Shown here: positions 8,108 through 17,211 of the stretch, piece after piece | How the letters are laid out: each line of letters begins with the position of its first letter | Position numbering within the stretch: position 1 is the first letter of the stretch | From: JADJNW01 sp964549655 | GTDB taxonomy: Bacteria; Bacteroidota; Bacteroidia; Chitinophagales; Saprospiraceae | Direction of reading: 5' to 3' | Assembly: GCA_964549655.1 (NCBI GenBank) | Contig: CAZJXN010000002.1 | Span: 46,610 to 110,609 of the forward strand | DNA: 64,000 bases | Made by a program: the position numbers and the translations under genes | The notes under the pieces: model-generated | Seen by the model: only the letters and a program-made list of their open reading frames with translations | Databases searched by the model: none | What the model was told of the DNA's origin: nothing

Positions 8108-9070
8108 TTACTTTATTAGCATCGCCCACACATCGTTATTGTATTCAAACTCAGCTTGAATAGGGGCTTGCCCACCATATTTACCACCCGTCATGATGAT
8201 TTGATTATTGAACACACAAGCCGCTACACCGCCTCGCGGCGACCAAGGCGCAGTTTGGGTCTTCCAAGTTTTACCGTCTGTTGAATACAGCACTTCGCTC
8301 CCCAATTTACCATCTCGATAATTGCCGATGAGCCAAATTTTATTATCAAAAACAAGTGCCTCATAACCGTACAGAAAATCGCTGGTCAACTGCTCCACCA
8401 ATTGTTCCCATTTCAGTCCATCATCCGATACCCACACATCTTTAGCGAGCATATAAAGTCGGTCATTAAACACGACAAAACGTTGTTCGTCCTGTGCTCC
8501 AAATGGTAAATCATCGGCTACTTTTTCCCAATGTATCGCATCCGCACTGTTCCAGGCATCTCCGTAAATCGTTTGTTCATCCCTGCCTCCCATGATCCAT
8601 ATCTTCTTTTTGAATACAAAAGGATGATAAGAAAACCGAGCCGGTAAGTTGCTTTTTTTAGTTAGAATTTCCCACGTTTTCATGTCACTTGTCCGGGCAA
8701 TTTGAGTGGTCTGTTCCGGCTGGGAGGCTTTGCCTGCGAAGGTTCCTAATGCGTAAATAGCATCGTTAAATTCGATGTAATCCAAATATTTTTGATTTTG
8801 GACGATATTGGTTAGCTCGGTTTTTCGCCACGTTTTTCCATCTTCCGATACCCAAGCAGCGTCCATGTGAAATGCCCAAAGTTTGCTATCGCGCGCAAAT
8901 AATTGATAATTGTACGTTTTAGAATAACCCGCATCGGCAGTGAGTTTCGTCCAGGCGTAAGGTTCGGCTACAACCATTGCTTCCTGCGTTTCATCCTCTT
9001 TTGAGTTAGCTGGCGCACAACTTATTATAAAAAAGCTTATTAAAATAAAAAAAAGTGCCAATCGTATCAT
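8108..9070 (-). CDS. Kelch/galactose-oxidase-like beta-propeller lipoprotein
   Basis: A 320-aa exported lipoprotein: MIRLALFFILISFFIISC is an SPII signal peptide with the lipobox Cys at 18. The mature part is a run of kelch-like blades (WVSEDGKTWRKTEL, ARTSDMKTWEILT, IWIMGGRDEQT, VWVSDDGLKWEQL, LYSTDGKTWKTQTAPWSPRGG), each ending in a Dx(K/M)xW signature. It probably forms a beta-propeller on the cell surface or in the periplasm. Its ATG overlaps the stop of the upstream 85-aa gene by 4 nt (ATGA), so the two are translationally coupled. Confidence 0.8.
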   Translation of the reverse strand: MIRLALFFILISFFIISCAPANSKEDETQEAMVVAEPYAWTKLTADAGYSKTYNYQLFARDSKLWAFHMDAAWVSEDGKTWRKTELTNIVQNQKYLDYIEFNDAIYALGTFAGKASQPEQTTQIARTSDMKTWEILTKKSNLPARFSYHPFVFKKKIWIMGGRDEQTIYGDAWNSADAIHWEKVADDLPFGAQDEQRFVVFNDRLYMLAKDVWVSDDGLKWEQLVEQLTSDFLYGYEALVFDNKIWLIGNYRDGKLGSEVLYSTDGKTWKTQTAPWSPRGGVAACVFNNQIIMTGGKYGGQAPIQAEFEYNNDVWAMLIK

Positions 9071-9324
9071 AAAGCATTTACTTTTTCAAAAACCAATAAT
9101 ACGCCATCCGTGGGGCTGTATGCTGCGCTGCTCATGTATAATGTGCCAGAAGCTATTGGAGTCATCGTGTGCAGTTTGTAACCTGCTCCCTCCATCTCTA
9201 CCAGTGCTGCTTGTACATCTCTTGCTAGCTCGTCGCCATTCACTTCACCGATGGCGGTTGAAAAAGTGCCTTTCGGTTTGATTTGCGCAGCAGGAATGTA
9301 GAGTGTTTTGTACGTAAATGACAT
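9067..9324 (-). CDS. Small conserved-looking protein coupled to kelch lipoprotein
   Basis: An 85-aa protein starting MSFTYKTLYIPAAQIKPKG. An in-frame ATG at 9345 would add seven residues. No signal peptide. The pattern of GTFSTAIGEVNGDELARDVQAALVEME and YKLHTMTPIASG resembles small DUF4177-like alpha/beta proteins with a two-stranded sheet and one long helix, but I cannot assign it firmly. It shares an ATGA overlap with the following lipoprotein gene. Confidence 0.65.
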   Translation of the reverse strand: MSFTYKTLYIPAAQIKPKGTFSTAIGEVNGDELARDVQAALVEMEGAGYKLHTMTPIASGTLYMSSAAYSPTDGVLLVFEKVNAL

Positions 9325-9354
9325 TTTAAAGGTGGATTTTTGCAAAAGTAAGCG

Positions 9355-9378
9355 GATTCTTTTAATTTAAAAGAATCT
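9355..9378. promoter_or_regulatory. Inverted repeat in divergent intergenic region
   Basis: GATTCTTTTAATTTAAAAGA with a trailing ATC is a nearly perfect dyad between two divergently transcribed genes (starts at 9324 and 9466). It could be an operator, but the A/T richness makes chance likely. Confidence 0.3.
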
Positions 9379-9465
9379 CTTTTGCGATTCCCCACCGTTT
9401 TTGACCAAAAGCTTTTAAAATTTTAAATAAATTCTATCTTGCACTTAGATTTTAATAACCATCGT

Positions 9466-10908
9466 ATGAGTACAACACCTACTACACCCGCTCGCAAACT
9501 TTCGCTGTCTTCTGCCATCTTCATCGTGATGGGCAGTATGATTGGCTCCGGTATTTTCATCGTAAGTGCCGATATGTCGCGAGTGCTGGGCAGCCCGTTT
9601 TTACTCATTTTGGCTTGGGGAATTACGGGTTTGATGACCTTGATAGCAGCTTTGTCGTATGGAGAGTTGGCGGGAATGTTTCCCAAATCCGGCGGACAAT
9701 ATCAATATTTGAAAGAATCGTATAATGATTTCATCGCGTTTTTATATGGCTGGGCGTTGTTTGCGGTCATTCAATGTGGCACCATCGCCGCAGTGGCAGT
9801 GGCGTTCGCCAAATTTACCAGCGTACTTTTTCCAGCATTTAGTCCTGATAATATTTTAATGGATTTGGGTTTTATAAAAATATCAGCAGCACAAGCACTG
9901 GCAATTGCGTCTTTATTTGTACTTACTTACATTAATACTTATGGAATTCGCACGGGCGCTTTAGTTCAAAATACACTCACGATTGTAAAAGTGTTGTCTT
10001 TCGGATTATTATTAATACTCGGTTTCCTGATTTATAATAATCCCGAAGTAATTGCTCTGAATTTTGATAATTTCTTTACCAATATAAAAAATCCAGCTCC
10101 ACAGGCTTTAACGGTTATTGCGTCTGCAATTGGCGTGGCGATGGTCGGCTCCTTGTTTTCAAGTGATGCCTGGAATAATGTAACATTTATAGCGGGAGAA
10201 GTGGATAATCCAAAACGGAATGTAGCACTGGCTATGTTCCTGGGTGTGCTTGGCGTTACGATTTTATACATTCTCACTAATTTTAGCTACTTATTTATAT
10301 TGCCTTTTTGGGGCGACCCCAATGGAACGGACGTGCTGGCGAATGGCATTCAATATGCTTCGCAAGACCGCGTAGGTACAGCAGCAATGACGGCGATGCT
10401 CGGCGGTGCAGGTTCTATCATCATGGCTATCATGATTATGATTTCTACCTTTGGTTGTAATAATGGCTTGATTCTGGCGGGTGCGCGCGTGTACCAATCT
10501 ATGGCGCAGGACGGACTTTTTTTCAATCGCATGAAAACCGTCAACGCCAATGGCGTACCGGCTTTCGCGCTGTGGATTCAATTTGGTTGGTGTTCAATCC
10601 TTTGTCTTTCCGGCAGGTATGGCGACTTATTGGATTATGTAATGTTTGTGGTCGTCTTATTTTATATTCTCACCGTGATTGGCATTTTTATTTTACGTAG
10701 AAAACGTCCAGACGTAGAGCGCCCTTACAAAGCCTTTGGCTATCCGGTTTTACCAATATTATATATTTTATTAGCTTCTTTATTTGTTATAAATGTTCTT
10801 TACACCAAGCCCCAATTTACCGTGCCCGGCTTAGTCATTCTAGCAATCGGCATCCCGATTTATTACTTTTGGAAAGTACGGGGAAAGGCAGTAAGCAGTG
10901 AGCAGTAA
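9466..10908 (+). CDS. APC superfamily amino acid permease
   Basis: A 480-aa inner-membrane transporter with about 12 transmembrane segments. The consensus LSLSSAIFIVMGSMIGSGIF at the start is the APC unwound-helix-1 substrate site, followed by LAWGITGLMTLIAALSYGEL and GGQYQYLKES. The late FILRRKRPDVERPYKAFGYP is the conserved loop of the LAT/YfnA-like subgroup. I start at 9466 (MSTTPTTPARK); the in-frame ATG at 9439 adds nine residues of poor composition. It likely exchanges or imports amino acids with protons. Confidence 0.88.
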   Translation: MSTTPTTPARKLSLSSAIFIVMGSMIGSGIFIVSADMSRVLGSPFLLILAWGITGLMTLIAALSYGELAGMFPKSGGQYQYLKESYNDFIAFLYGWALFAVIQCGTIAAVAVAFAKFTSVLFPAFSPDNILMDLGFIKISAAQALAIASLFVLTYINTYGIRTGALVQNTLTIVKVLSFGLLLILGFLIYNNPEVIALNFDNFFTNIKNPAPQALTVIASAIGVAMVGSLFSSDAWNNVTFIAGEVDNPKRNVALAMFLGVLGVTILYILTNFSYLFILPFWGDPNGTDVLANGIQYASQDRVGTAAMTAMLGGAGSIIMAIMIMISTFGCNNGLILAGARVYQSMAQDGLFFNRMKTVNANGVPAFALWIQFGWCSILCLSGRYGDLLDYVMFVVVLFYILTVIGIFILRRKRPDVERPYKAFGYPVLPILYILLASLFVINVLYTKPQFTVPGLVILAIGIPIYYFWKVRGKAVSSEQ

Positions 10909-11018
10909 AAAGTGGGCAGTAAGCGGTAGGCAGTTTGCAGTACGCTCAAATCGTGCGTACCGTTCACTGCCTACTGCAAACCGCCTACTGAAAACTGCCT
11001 ACTGCCTACTGAAAACTG
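10885..11018. repeat. GGCAGTAGGCAGT repeat cluster between convergent genes
   Basis: Multiple GGCAGTAAG/GCAGTGAGC units, then inverted ACTGCCTACTGCAAA and CCGCCTACTGAAAA units of about 14 bp follow the permease stop. Both strands can form hairpins, which suits a bidirectional terminator between convergent units. It belongs to the same family as 8013-8107. Confidence 0.5.
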
Positions 11019-11020
11019 GT

Positions 11021-11710
11021 TTAATTCACCGTAATCGCCTTCTTCTGCGCGCGGTAACTCAATTTCAAGAAACCGCCCACTGCTGTTTTCTGACTTAGGC
11101 TGTCAATGCGATTGCGATACACATCAGCTTCAGCGGCTACACCGGGTGCGAGATTGTTGAGCTTTTCTGCACTCAATACCATATTTGTAGCACCAACGGC
11201 ATTGGTGTAAAAAGTTTGCGTGTTCACCGTCGTCTTGTTGCCAATGAATAGATACACCTCCTCGCCAGTCACGAGCGGACTGCCCGTCCAAGTAAACGGG
11301 TTCGCCTGATTGCGCGTCACGGACGTAAAAGTTGCAAGGAAATCAATCGCCGGAAAATTAGTCACCGCATTGCTGTAAGTGACTCCGTTCGCATCTTTGT
11401 AATTAAATGTTCCGCTTGCTACTTTACCGGCGTATTCTTTTTCATAGAATACAAATCCTGGTTTGTAATCCAACACATCATTATTAAATCGGACTTCTGC
11501 CGGATTGGTCAATTCTAATAACGTACCTCCGATATTCCCCAGTTTGAATTGTGCGCGGGCAAAGGTTTTGTCCTCATTTTTGTCATAAAACAATTCATAC
11601 GTCGTGTAGATGCGGTCTTGGGCAACCGAAGCAGAATCTTCGCCTTCACAAGCGGTAAAAATTACGCCGCAAGTGCAAAGTACCATCAAAAAGTTTTTCC
11701 AGTTTTTCAT
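11021..11710 (-). CDS. Lipoprotein of unknown function
   Basis: A 229-aa lipoprotein. MKNWKNFLMVLCTCGVIFTA then Cys 21 forms the SPII signal, and EGED after the Cys resembles a lipoprotein export signal for surface display in Bacteroidota. The mature domain is beta-rich with ARAQFKLGNIGGTLLEL and FLATFTSVTRNQANPFTW. No catalytic motif is recognised. It reads alone on the minus strand. Confidence 0.7.
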   Translation of the reverse strand: MKNWKNFLMVLCTCGVIFTACEGEDSASVAQDRIYTTYELFYDKNEDKTFARAQFKLGNIGGTLLELTNPAEVRFNNDVLDYKPGFVFYEKEYAGKVASGTFNYKDANGVTYSNAVTNFPAIDFLATFTSVTRNQANPFTWTGSPLVTGEEVYLFIGNKTTVNTQTFYTNAVGATNMVLSAEKLNNLAPGVAAEADVYRNRIDSLSQKTAVGGFLKLSYRAQKKAITVN

Positions 11711-12484
11711 GTTGAATGTTTTTTTGGTTTTAAAAAATTATGTTGCTAAAACTCACCCAAGACGATGCAAATTCCCTAAAGAGTATTAAGGTGTTCTTAA
11801 TGAAATATTAAAGAAATAAAAGAATAAATGAAAAAGGGTGAAAGGGTGGTGGGTTTATAGGGTACTTGTTTAAAATTGACGAAAATATAGAATATGTTTT
11901 CCGAATGGGTACTAACAAAGTCGTAAGTATCAAGCCAACAATACCTTTAACCACAAAGGGCACAAGGATTTTCACCATGTTCACAAGGAACACTTTGTGC
12001 GCCTTGTGTAGCACTTTGTGAGCCTTGTGGTTAAATGAGAACGCAGAGCCGAGCTATTCCATTCACGTTAGATAAAATCTTCAATTTTAAACAAGTTCAG
12101 GGTGATGCGGGACGAACCAGCACTGCGGGAGAAAATATCTGAACTGTGATTTTTGTGATTTGTATGATTGGCTTGATACACTTTAATCGCTGCGCCCTCT
12201 GCGGTTAAAAAAAGATATAACGGCTGTAAAAAGAGAAAAAAATCCGTCCAAATCCGTCGCATCCGCGCAAATCCGTGTTCTATCACTCGACAAGGGCTGC
12301 CAAACTTAACAAACAAAATATTTTGTTTTAAATTTATCTTATTCAAACGAAAACGAATCCCATTCTTTCTCTATTTTTACTTTTTGTTTCAACTCTGAAT
12401 GTGTTTAAGTGTTTGTGTGTTCGAGTATTCTTGTCCGCTCATATCTGAACACACGAACCCCCGAACACATGAACACATAAATAC
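11711..12484. other. 774-bp intergenic region with repeats, no gene
   Basis: No credible coding frame. It contains the long palindrome described at 11946-12035, a stretch of AAATCCGT-type words (about 12238-12285), and just before uvrA a CGAACACATGAACACAT inverted array (about 12399-12490) that runs into the uvrA start codon. These look like decayed intergenic repeats. Confidence 0.5.
11946..12035. repeat. Palindromic ACCACAAAGG element
   Basis: TTTAACCACAAAGG (11946-11959) is matched by CCTTGTGGTTAAA (12023-12035), with internal CACAAGG and CACTTTGTGC words. Ends of the same type occur at 39402-39508. It appears to be an interspersed palindromic repeat. Confidence 0.5.
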
Positions 12485-15352
12485 ATGAACACAATCATAG
12501 CAGAAAACGGCATCTCCACAAATGGCACAATTGACCCGCACGATTTCATCGAAGTCATTGGTGCACGCGAGCATAATTTGAAAGACATCACTGTGCGAAT
12601 CCCTCGTAATCAATTAGTTGTCATCACGGGCATTAGTGGTAGCGGTAAGTCCTCGCTGGCATTTGACACGATTTATGCAGAGGGGCAGCGGCGGTACATG
12701 GAGACATTTTCGAGCTACGCGCGGCAATTTATTGGTGAAATGGAGCGTCCAGATGTAGAGCAGATTTCAGGATTAAGTCCGGTGATTTCTATCGAACAAA
12801 AAACGACGGGTCGCAATCCGCGCTCTACCGTTGGCACGATTACAGAAGTGTACGATTTTATGCGCTTGCTCTTCGCACGCACAGGCGAGGCGTACTCCTA
12901 CGTGACGGGCGAGAAAATGGTGCGCTACACCGAGGAGCAAATGAAAGAGCGCATTTTTCAACAATTTGACGATAAAAAAGTCCTCCTGCTCGCGCCTATC
13001 GTGCGGGGTCGCAAGGGGCATTATCGAGAGTTATTCGAGCAAATCAGAAAGCAAGGCTACACCAAAGTACGCGTAGACGGCGAGGTATTAGATTTAAAAC
13101 CCGAAATGCAAGTAGACCGTTACAAAACGCATGATATTGAGGTAGTTATAGATCGTTTAAAAATAGGTGATGACCGAAAAGACCGTCTGAATACGTCGCT
13201 GCAAACCGCGCTCAAAATGGGCAACGGTTTGATTTTTATGATGGATGCTGATAGTAATGTGGTGAGCACTTTTAGTAAAACCTTGATGGACCCCGTGTCG
13301 GGCGTTTCTTATGAAGAACCTTCGCCCAATTCTTTTTCGTTTAATTCTCCCTATGGCGCTTGTCCGGTGTGTAATGGTTTGGGCGAAGTAAATGAAGTGG
13401 ACATGGCGAAAGTCATTCCTGACCCGAATAAAAGTATCAACGATGCAGGAATTGTGCCGTTTGGTGAAGTGCGTGATAACATGACTTTCAAGCAGTTACG
13501 CGCCATTGCAAAAAAATATAAGTTTTCATTTACTACTCCGGTGAAAGATATTCCTGAAGCGGCAATGAATTCGATTTTACATGGTGGCGACGAATCTTTT
13601 GATATCAATGTAACTTGGGGCGGCAGTGATATGACATATAATCTGGCTTATGAAGGTTTGGTAAAAATGCTCAAACGTTGGTACGACAGCTCCACCTCCG
13701 AGAAAGTGCGCCAGTGGGCAGAGGATTTTATGACCGTCACCACTTGCCACGAATGTAATGGACAGCGTTTGAAAAAAGAATCTTTACATTTTAAAATAAA
13801 TGAAAAAAATATTTCCGAACTATCCAATATGGACATTGCGGAGTTAAAAAATTGGATGGAAGTCGTTGAAAGTCAATTGAGCGAACGCCAGCAACTCATT
13901 GGTAAAGATGTGTTGAAAGAAATTCGCTTACGGCTTGGTTTTTTATTACACGTCGGCTTGGATTATTTAAATTTGAATCGTCCGTCCAAATCATTATCGG
14001 GTGGAGAATCGCAGCGCATTCGCTTGGCAACACAAATTGGTTCACAACTCACCGGCATTACTTACATTTTGGATGAGCCGAGTATTGGTTTGCATCAGCG
14101 TGATAATCAACGACTTATTGAGGCTTTGCGCCAATTGGCAGCTATTGGAAATACAGTGCTGGTCGTCGAACATGATAAGGATATCATGTTAGCGTCTGAT
14201 TATTTAATTGACCTTGGACCGGGCGCAGGAAAGCACGGCGGCGAAGTGGTAGGCGAAGGAATTCCTTCTACTTTTGTTAAAAAAACCACTTTAACAGCCG
14301 AATATTTAAACGACCGTCGCAACATTGAAGTGCCGAAAATCCGTCGCACAGGCAATGGCAAATTTTTAGAATTGAAAGGTGCAAAAGGAAATAATTTAAA
14401 AAATGTAAGTATTAAAATTCCATTAGCAACTTTTGTGTGTGTCACAGGCGTAAGCGGCAGCGGAAAATCTACTCTGATAAATGATACGCTTTACCCGATT
14501 TTGCGACAGTATTTTTATAAAAGTTTGCAACGTCCGATGCCCTACAAATCGGTAGAGGGTTTGGATTTGGTAGATAAAGTAATTGAGATTGACCAATCGC
14601 CGATTGGACGTACACCGCGCTCAAATCCAGTCACTTATACGAATGTTTTTAGTGATATTCGTAAAATATTTTCAGAATTGCCGGAAGCTAAGATTCGCGG
14701 TTACAAGCCCGGTCGTTTTAGTTTCAATGTAAAAGGCGGTCGCTGCGAAACGTGCGAAGGTGCTGGAAAACGCGTGATTGAAATGAATTTTCTACCCGAT
14801 GTGGAAGTGGATTGTGAGACTTGCCTCGGTCGCCGTTATAACCGCGAAACGCTGGAAGTGCTGTACAAAGGCAAATCCATCAGCGATGTACTCGACATGA
14901 CCGTGACGGAAGCCACCGAGTTCTTTCAAAATATTCCCAACATTTATCGCCGGCTGAAAACCTTGAATGACGTGGGTTTGGGCTACATCACACTCGGTCA
15001 GCAAGCCACAACCCTTTCCGGCGGTGAAGCCCAGCGTGTGAAATTGGCAGAAGAGTTATCCAAAAAAGATACCGGTAAAACGATGTATATTTTGGATGAA
15101 CCTACGACTGGTTTACATTTTGAAGACATTCGACATTTATTGGAAGTCTTGAATCGCTTGGTAGAAAAAGGTAATACCGTTTTAGTAATAGAACACAATA
15201 TGGATGTAATAAAAGTAGCCGATTATATCATAGACATGGGACCGGAAGGTGGATATCGTGGCGGCACGGTGGTGTGCGAAGGTACGCCGGAAGCGGTGGC
15301 GAAGGTGAAGAAGAGTTTTACCGGGCAGTTTTTGAAGGGGGAATTGAAGTGA
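12485..15352 (+). CDS. uvrA: Excinuclease ABC subunit A
   Basis: A 955-aa DNA damage recognition ATPase of nucleotide excision repair. It has two ABC modules: the first Walker A is GISGSGKSS with IYAEGQRRYMETFSSYARQF, the second GVSGSGKSTLINDTLYP. Signatures are LSGGESQRIRLA and LSGGEAQRVKLA, each followed by the Walker B YILDEP. Zinc-binding cysteine sets lie at CPVCNGLGE/CHECNGQRL and CETCEGAGKRVIEMNFLP...CETCLGRRYN. Length is normal for canonical UvrA. The ATG lies inside an intergenic GAACACATGAACACA repeat, so the true start may be slightly downstream. Confidence 0.96.
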   Translation: MNTIIAENGISTNGTIDPHDFIEVIGAREHNLKDITVRIPRNQLVVITGISGSGKSSLAFDTIYAEGQRRYMETFSSYARQFIGEMERPDVEQISGLSPVISIEQKTTGRNPRSTVGTITEVYDFMRLLFARTGEAYSYVTGEKMVRYTEEQMKERIFQQFDDKKVLLLAPIVRGRKGHYRELFEQIRKQGYTKVRVDGEVLDLKPEMQVDRYKTHDIEVVIDRLKIGDDRKDRLNTSLQTALKMGNGLIFMMDADSNVVSTFSKTLMDPVSGVSYEEPSPNSFSFNSPYGACPVCNGLGEVNEVDMAKVIPDPNKSINDAGIVPFGEVRDNMTFKQLRAIAKKYKFSFTTPVKDIPEAAMNSILHGGDESFDINVTWGGSDMTYNLAYEGLVKMLKRWYDSSTSEKVRQWAEDFMTVTTCHECNGQRLKKESLHFKINEKNISELSNMDIAELKNWMEVVESQLSERQQLIGKDVLKEIRLRLGFLLHVGLDYLNLNRPSKSLSGGESQRIRLATQIGSQLTGITYILDEPSIGLHQRDNQRLIEALRQLAAIGNTVLVVEHDKDIMLASDYLIDLGPGAGKHGGEVVGEGIPSTFVKKTTLTAEYLNDRRNIEVPKIRRTGNGKFLELKGAKGNNLKNVSIKIPLATFVCVTGVSGSGKSTLINDTLYPILRQYFYKSLQRPMPYKSVEGLDLVDKVIEIDQSPIGRTPRSNPVTYTNVFSDIRKIFSELPEAKIRGYKPGRFSFNVKGGRCETCEGAGKRVIEMNFLPDVEVDCETCLGRRYNRETLEVLYKGKSISDVLDMTVTEATEFFQNIPNIYRRLKTLNDVGLGYITLGQQATTLSGGEAQRVKLAEELSKKDTGKTMYILDEPTTGLHFEDIRHLLEVLNRLVEKGNTVLVIEHNMDVIKVADYIIDMGPEGGYRGGTVVCEGTPEAVAKVKKSFTGQFLKGELK

Positions 15353-15490
15353 GTTAATTTCAGATAGAGTATACGTAAGTAAGCAGAATTAGATTATAAT
15401 TTCACATACTTTCCCCCTAATGAACCTGAATGTCCCCCCAATCGTTATAATCCCGACACTCAATTCGCTTCCCTTGTAATTCTATTTTGT

Positions 15491-17017
15491 ATGCGAAAAT
15501 TAGTGAACAGCCTCTTCCGATGGTATCATCGGCAGCGCTACGACACCATGCAGCGAGTCATGCAGCATCCGCATGAGACGCAACGCGCCTTGCTCAAGCA
15601 ACTTATCGAAGCCACCAAACACACGGAATGGGGAAAATTATATGATTATCGCAGCATTCGCACCCCTGAAACATTCGCCACGCGAGTGCCGGTGAGTGAT
15701 TACGAAGATTTGAAACCGTATATTCAGCGCATGATGCACGGGGAAAAAGATGTGCTGTGGGGTGGTCAAGTGCGTTGGTTTTCTAAATCATCGGGTACCA
15801 CGAGTGACAAGAGCAAATTCATCCCGGTTTCTACCCAAAATTTGAAAGAATGCCATATTCGCGGCACTTGGGATACGATGACGCTATTTTATCACAATCG
15901 CCCGGATGCGCGGCAATTTGAATTGAAAAGTATGGTGATGGGTGGGAGTCTATCACGTTTCGAGCCGTATCCGCGCACCATGATTGGCGATGTGTCTGCG
16001 ATTATGATTCAGCACATGCCATTGATAGGTCGCCCGTTTTATACGCCCGACCGCAAAATAGCGATGTTGCCAGAGTGGGAAACGAAGTTGGAATTGTTAG
16101 CGCAAAGTGCTATTAATGAGCCAAATGTAGTGATGATAGGCGGCGTGCCAACGTGGACAGTGGTGCTTTTCAGAAGAATGTTGGAGTTGACAGGCAAGCA
16201 AAATATTTTGGAAATCTGGCCTCATTTTCAAGTGTACATTCACGGCGGCGTGAGTTTTACACCTTACAAAAAGCAGTTTGAAGAATTTTTTCCTTCGACG
16301 CAAGTCAGTTATCAAGAAATTTATAATGCTTCCGAAGGATATTTTGCCGTGCAAGATGATTTTGCGAGTGACGATATGTTGCTGCTTTTAAATAATGGTG
16401 TTTATTACGAATTTCTCCCGATGGAAGAATGGGACCAAACGCACCCAAAGTCCGTTCCACTTTGGGAAGTAGAATTGGATAAAAATTATGCCTTGGTTAT
16501 CAGTACAAATTCCGGTTTGTGGCGCTATCTGCCAGGCGATACGATTACATTTACATCTATTAAACCGTATAAAATTCGCATTACAGGACGAGTAAAACAA
16601 TTTGTGAACGCTTTTGGCGAGGAAGTGATGGTAGAAAATACCGATAAAGCATTAGCAGAAGCGTGCGAACAACATGATACCATTGTAATGGATTATACCG
16701 TCGCGCCGATTTATTTTAAAGGAACCGGTAAAGGTGGACACGAATGGCTCATAGAATTTGAAAAACCGCCGATAGATTTAGATCAATTTATTACAACGTT
16801 AGATAATAATCTGCAAAAAGTCAATTCAGACTACGAAGCAAAACGCTACCGCAGTATAGCCATTGAACGGCTGCGCTTGCGTCCGCTGCCATCGGGTACG
16901 TTTCAAAATTGGTTACGCTCCAAAGGCAAATTAGGTGGACAGCACAAAGTGCCAAGATTAGCCAATCATCGGGAATATGTGGAGGAGATTTTGGGGCTAT
17001 TGGAGGAGACGGTTTGA
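15491..17017 (+). CDS. GH3 auxin-responsive-promoter family protein (acyl-adenylating fold)
   Basis: A 508-aa cytoplasmic protein of the bacterial GH3 family. The ATP-binding motif FSKSSGTTSDKSKFIPVS (about residues 97-114) and later YNASEGYFAVQ and the LWRYLPGDTI, ITGRVKQFVNAFGEEVMVE stretches are diagnostic. Plant GH3 enzymes adenylate and amidate acyl acids such as jasmonate. The bacterial substrates are unknown. It stands alone between uvrA and the helicase. Confidence 0.9.
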   Translation: MRKLVNSLFRWYHRQRYDTMQRVMQHPHETQRALLKQLIEATKHTEWGKLYDYRSIRTPETFATRVPVSDYEDLKPYIQRMMHGEKDVLWGGQVRWFSKSSGTTSDKSKFIPVSTQNLKECHIRGTWDTMTLFYHNRPDARQFELKSMVMGGSLSRFEPYPRTMIGDVSAIMIQHMPLIGRPFYTPDRKIAMLPEWETKLELLAQSAINEPNVVMIGGVPTWTVVLFRRMLELTGKQNILEIWPHFQVYIHGGVSFTPYKKQFEEFFPSTQVSYQEIYNASEGYFAVQDDFASDDMLLLLNNGVYYEFLPMEEWDQTHPKSVPLWEVELDKNYALVISTNSGLWRYLPGDTITFTSIKPYKIRITGRVKQFVNAFGEEVMVENTDKALAEACEQHDTIVMDYTVAPIYFKGTGKGGHEWLIEFEKPPIDLDQFITTLDNNLQKVNSDYEAKRYRSIAIERLRLRPLPSGTFQNWLRSKGKLGGQHKVPRLANHREYVEEILGLLEETV

Positions 17018-17211
17018 ATCAGAATTCGCAGGATTTTAGGACGGATATGATTCGCGATAAGTTCTGTATACTTTGTGGTTAAAAAATCGCTGCTGTAAAA
17101 AGGAATCAAGCAACGAGAAAAAACTTTGCGGCTTTGCGTGAAAAAAAAGTTGCAACGGCAATGCGCAAGTGACAAAAGACTGCCAACTGCGCACCGCCAA
17201 CTGCCTATTTT

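Noticed and set aside
11808..12014. Minus-strand 68-aa frame in the uvrA upstream gap
   Set aside because: Lies on the ACCACAAAGG palindrome; protein-like appearance comes from the repeat.
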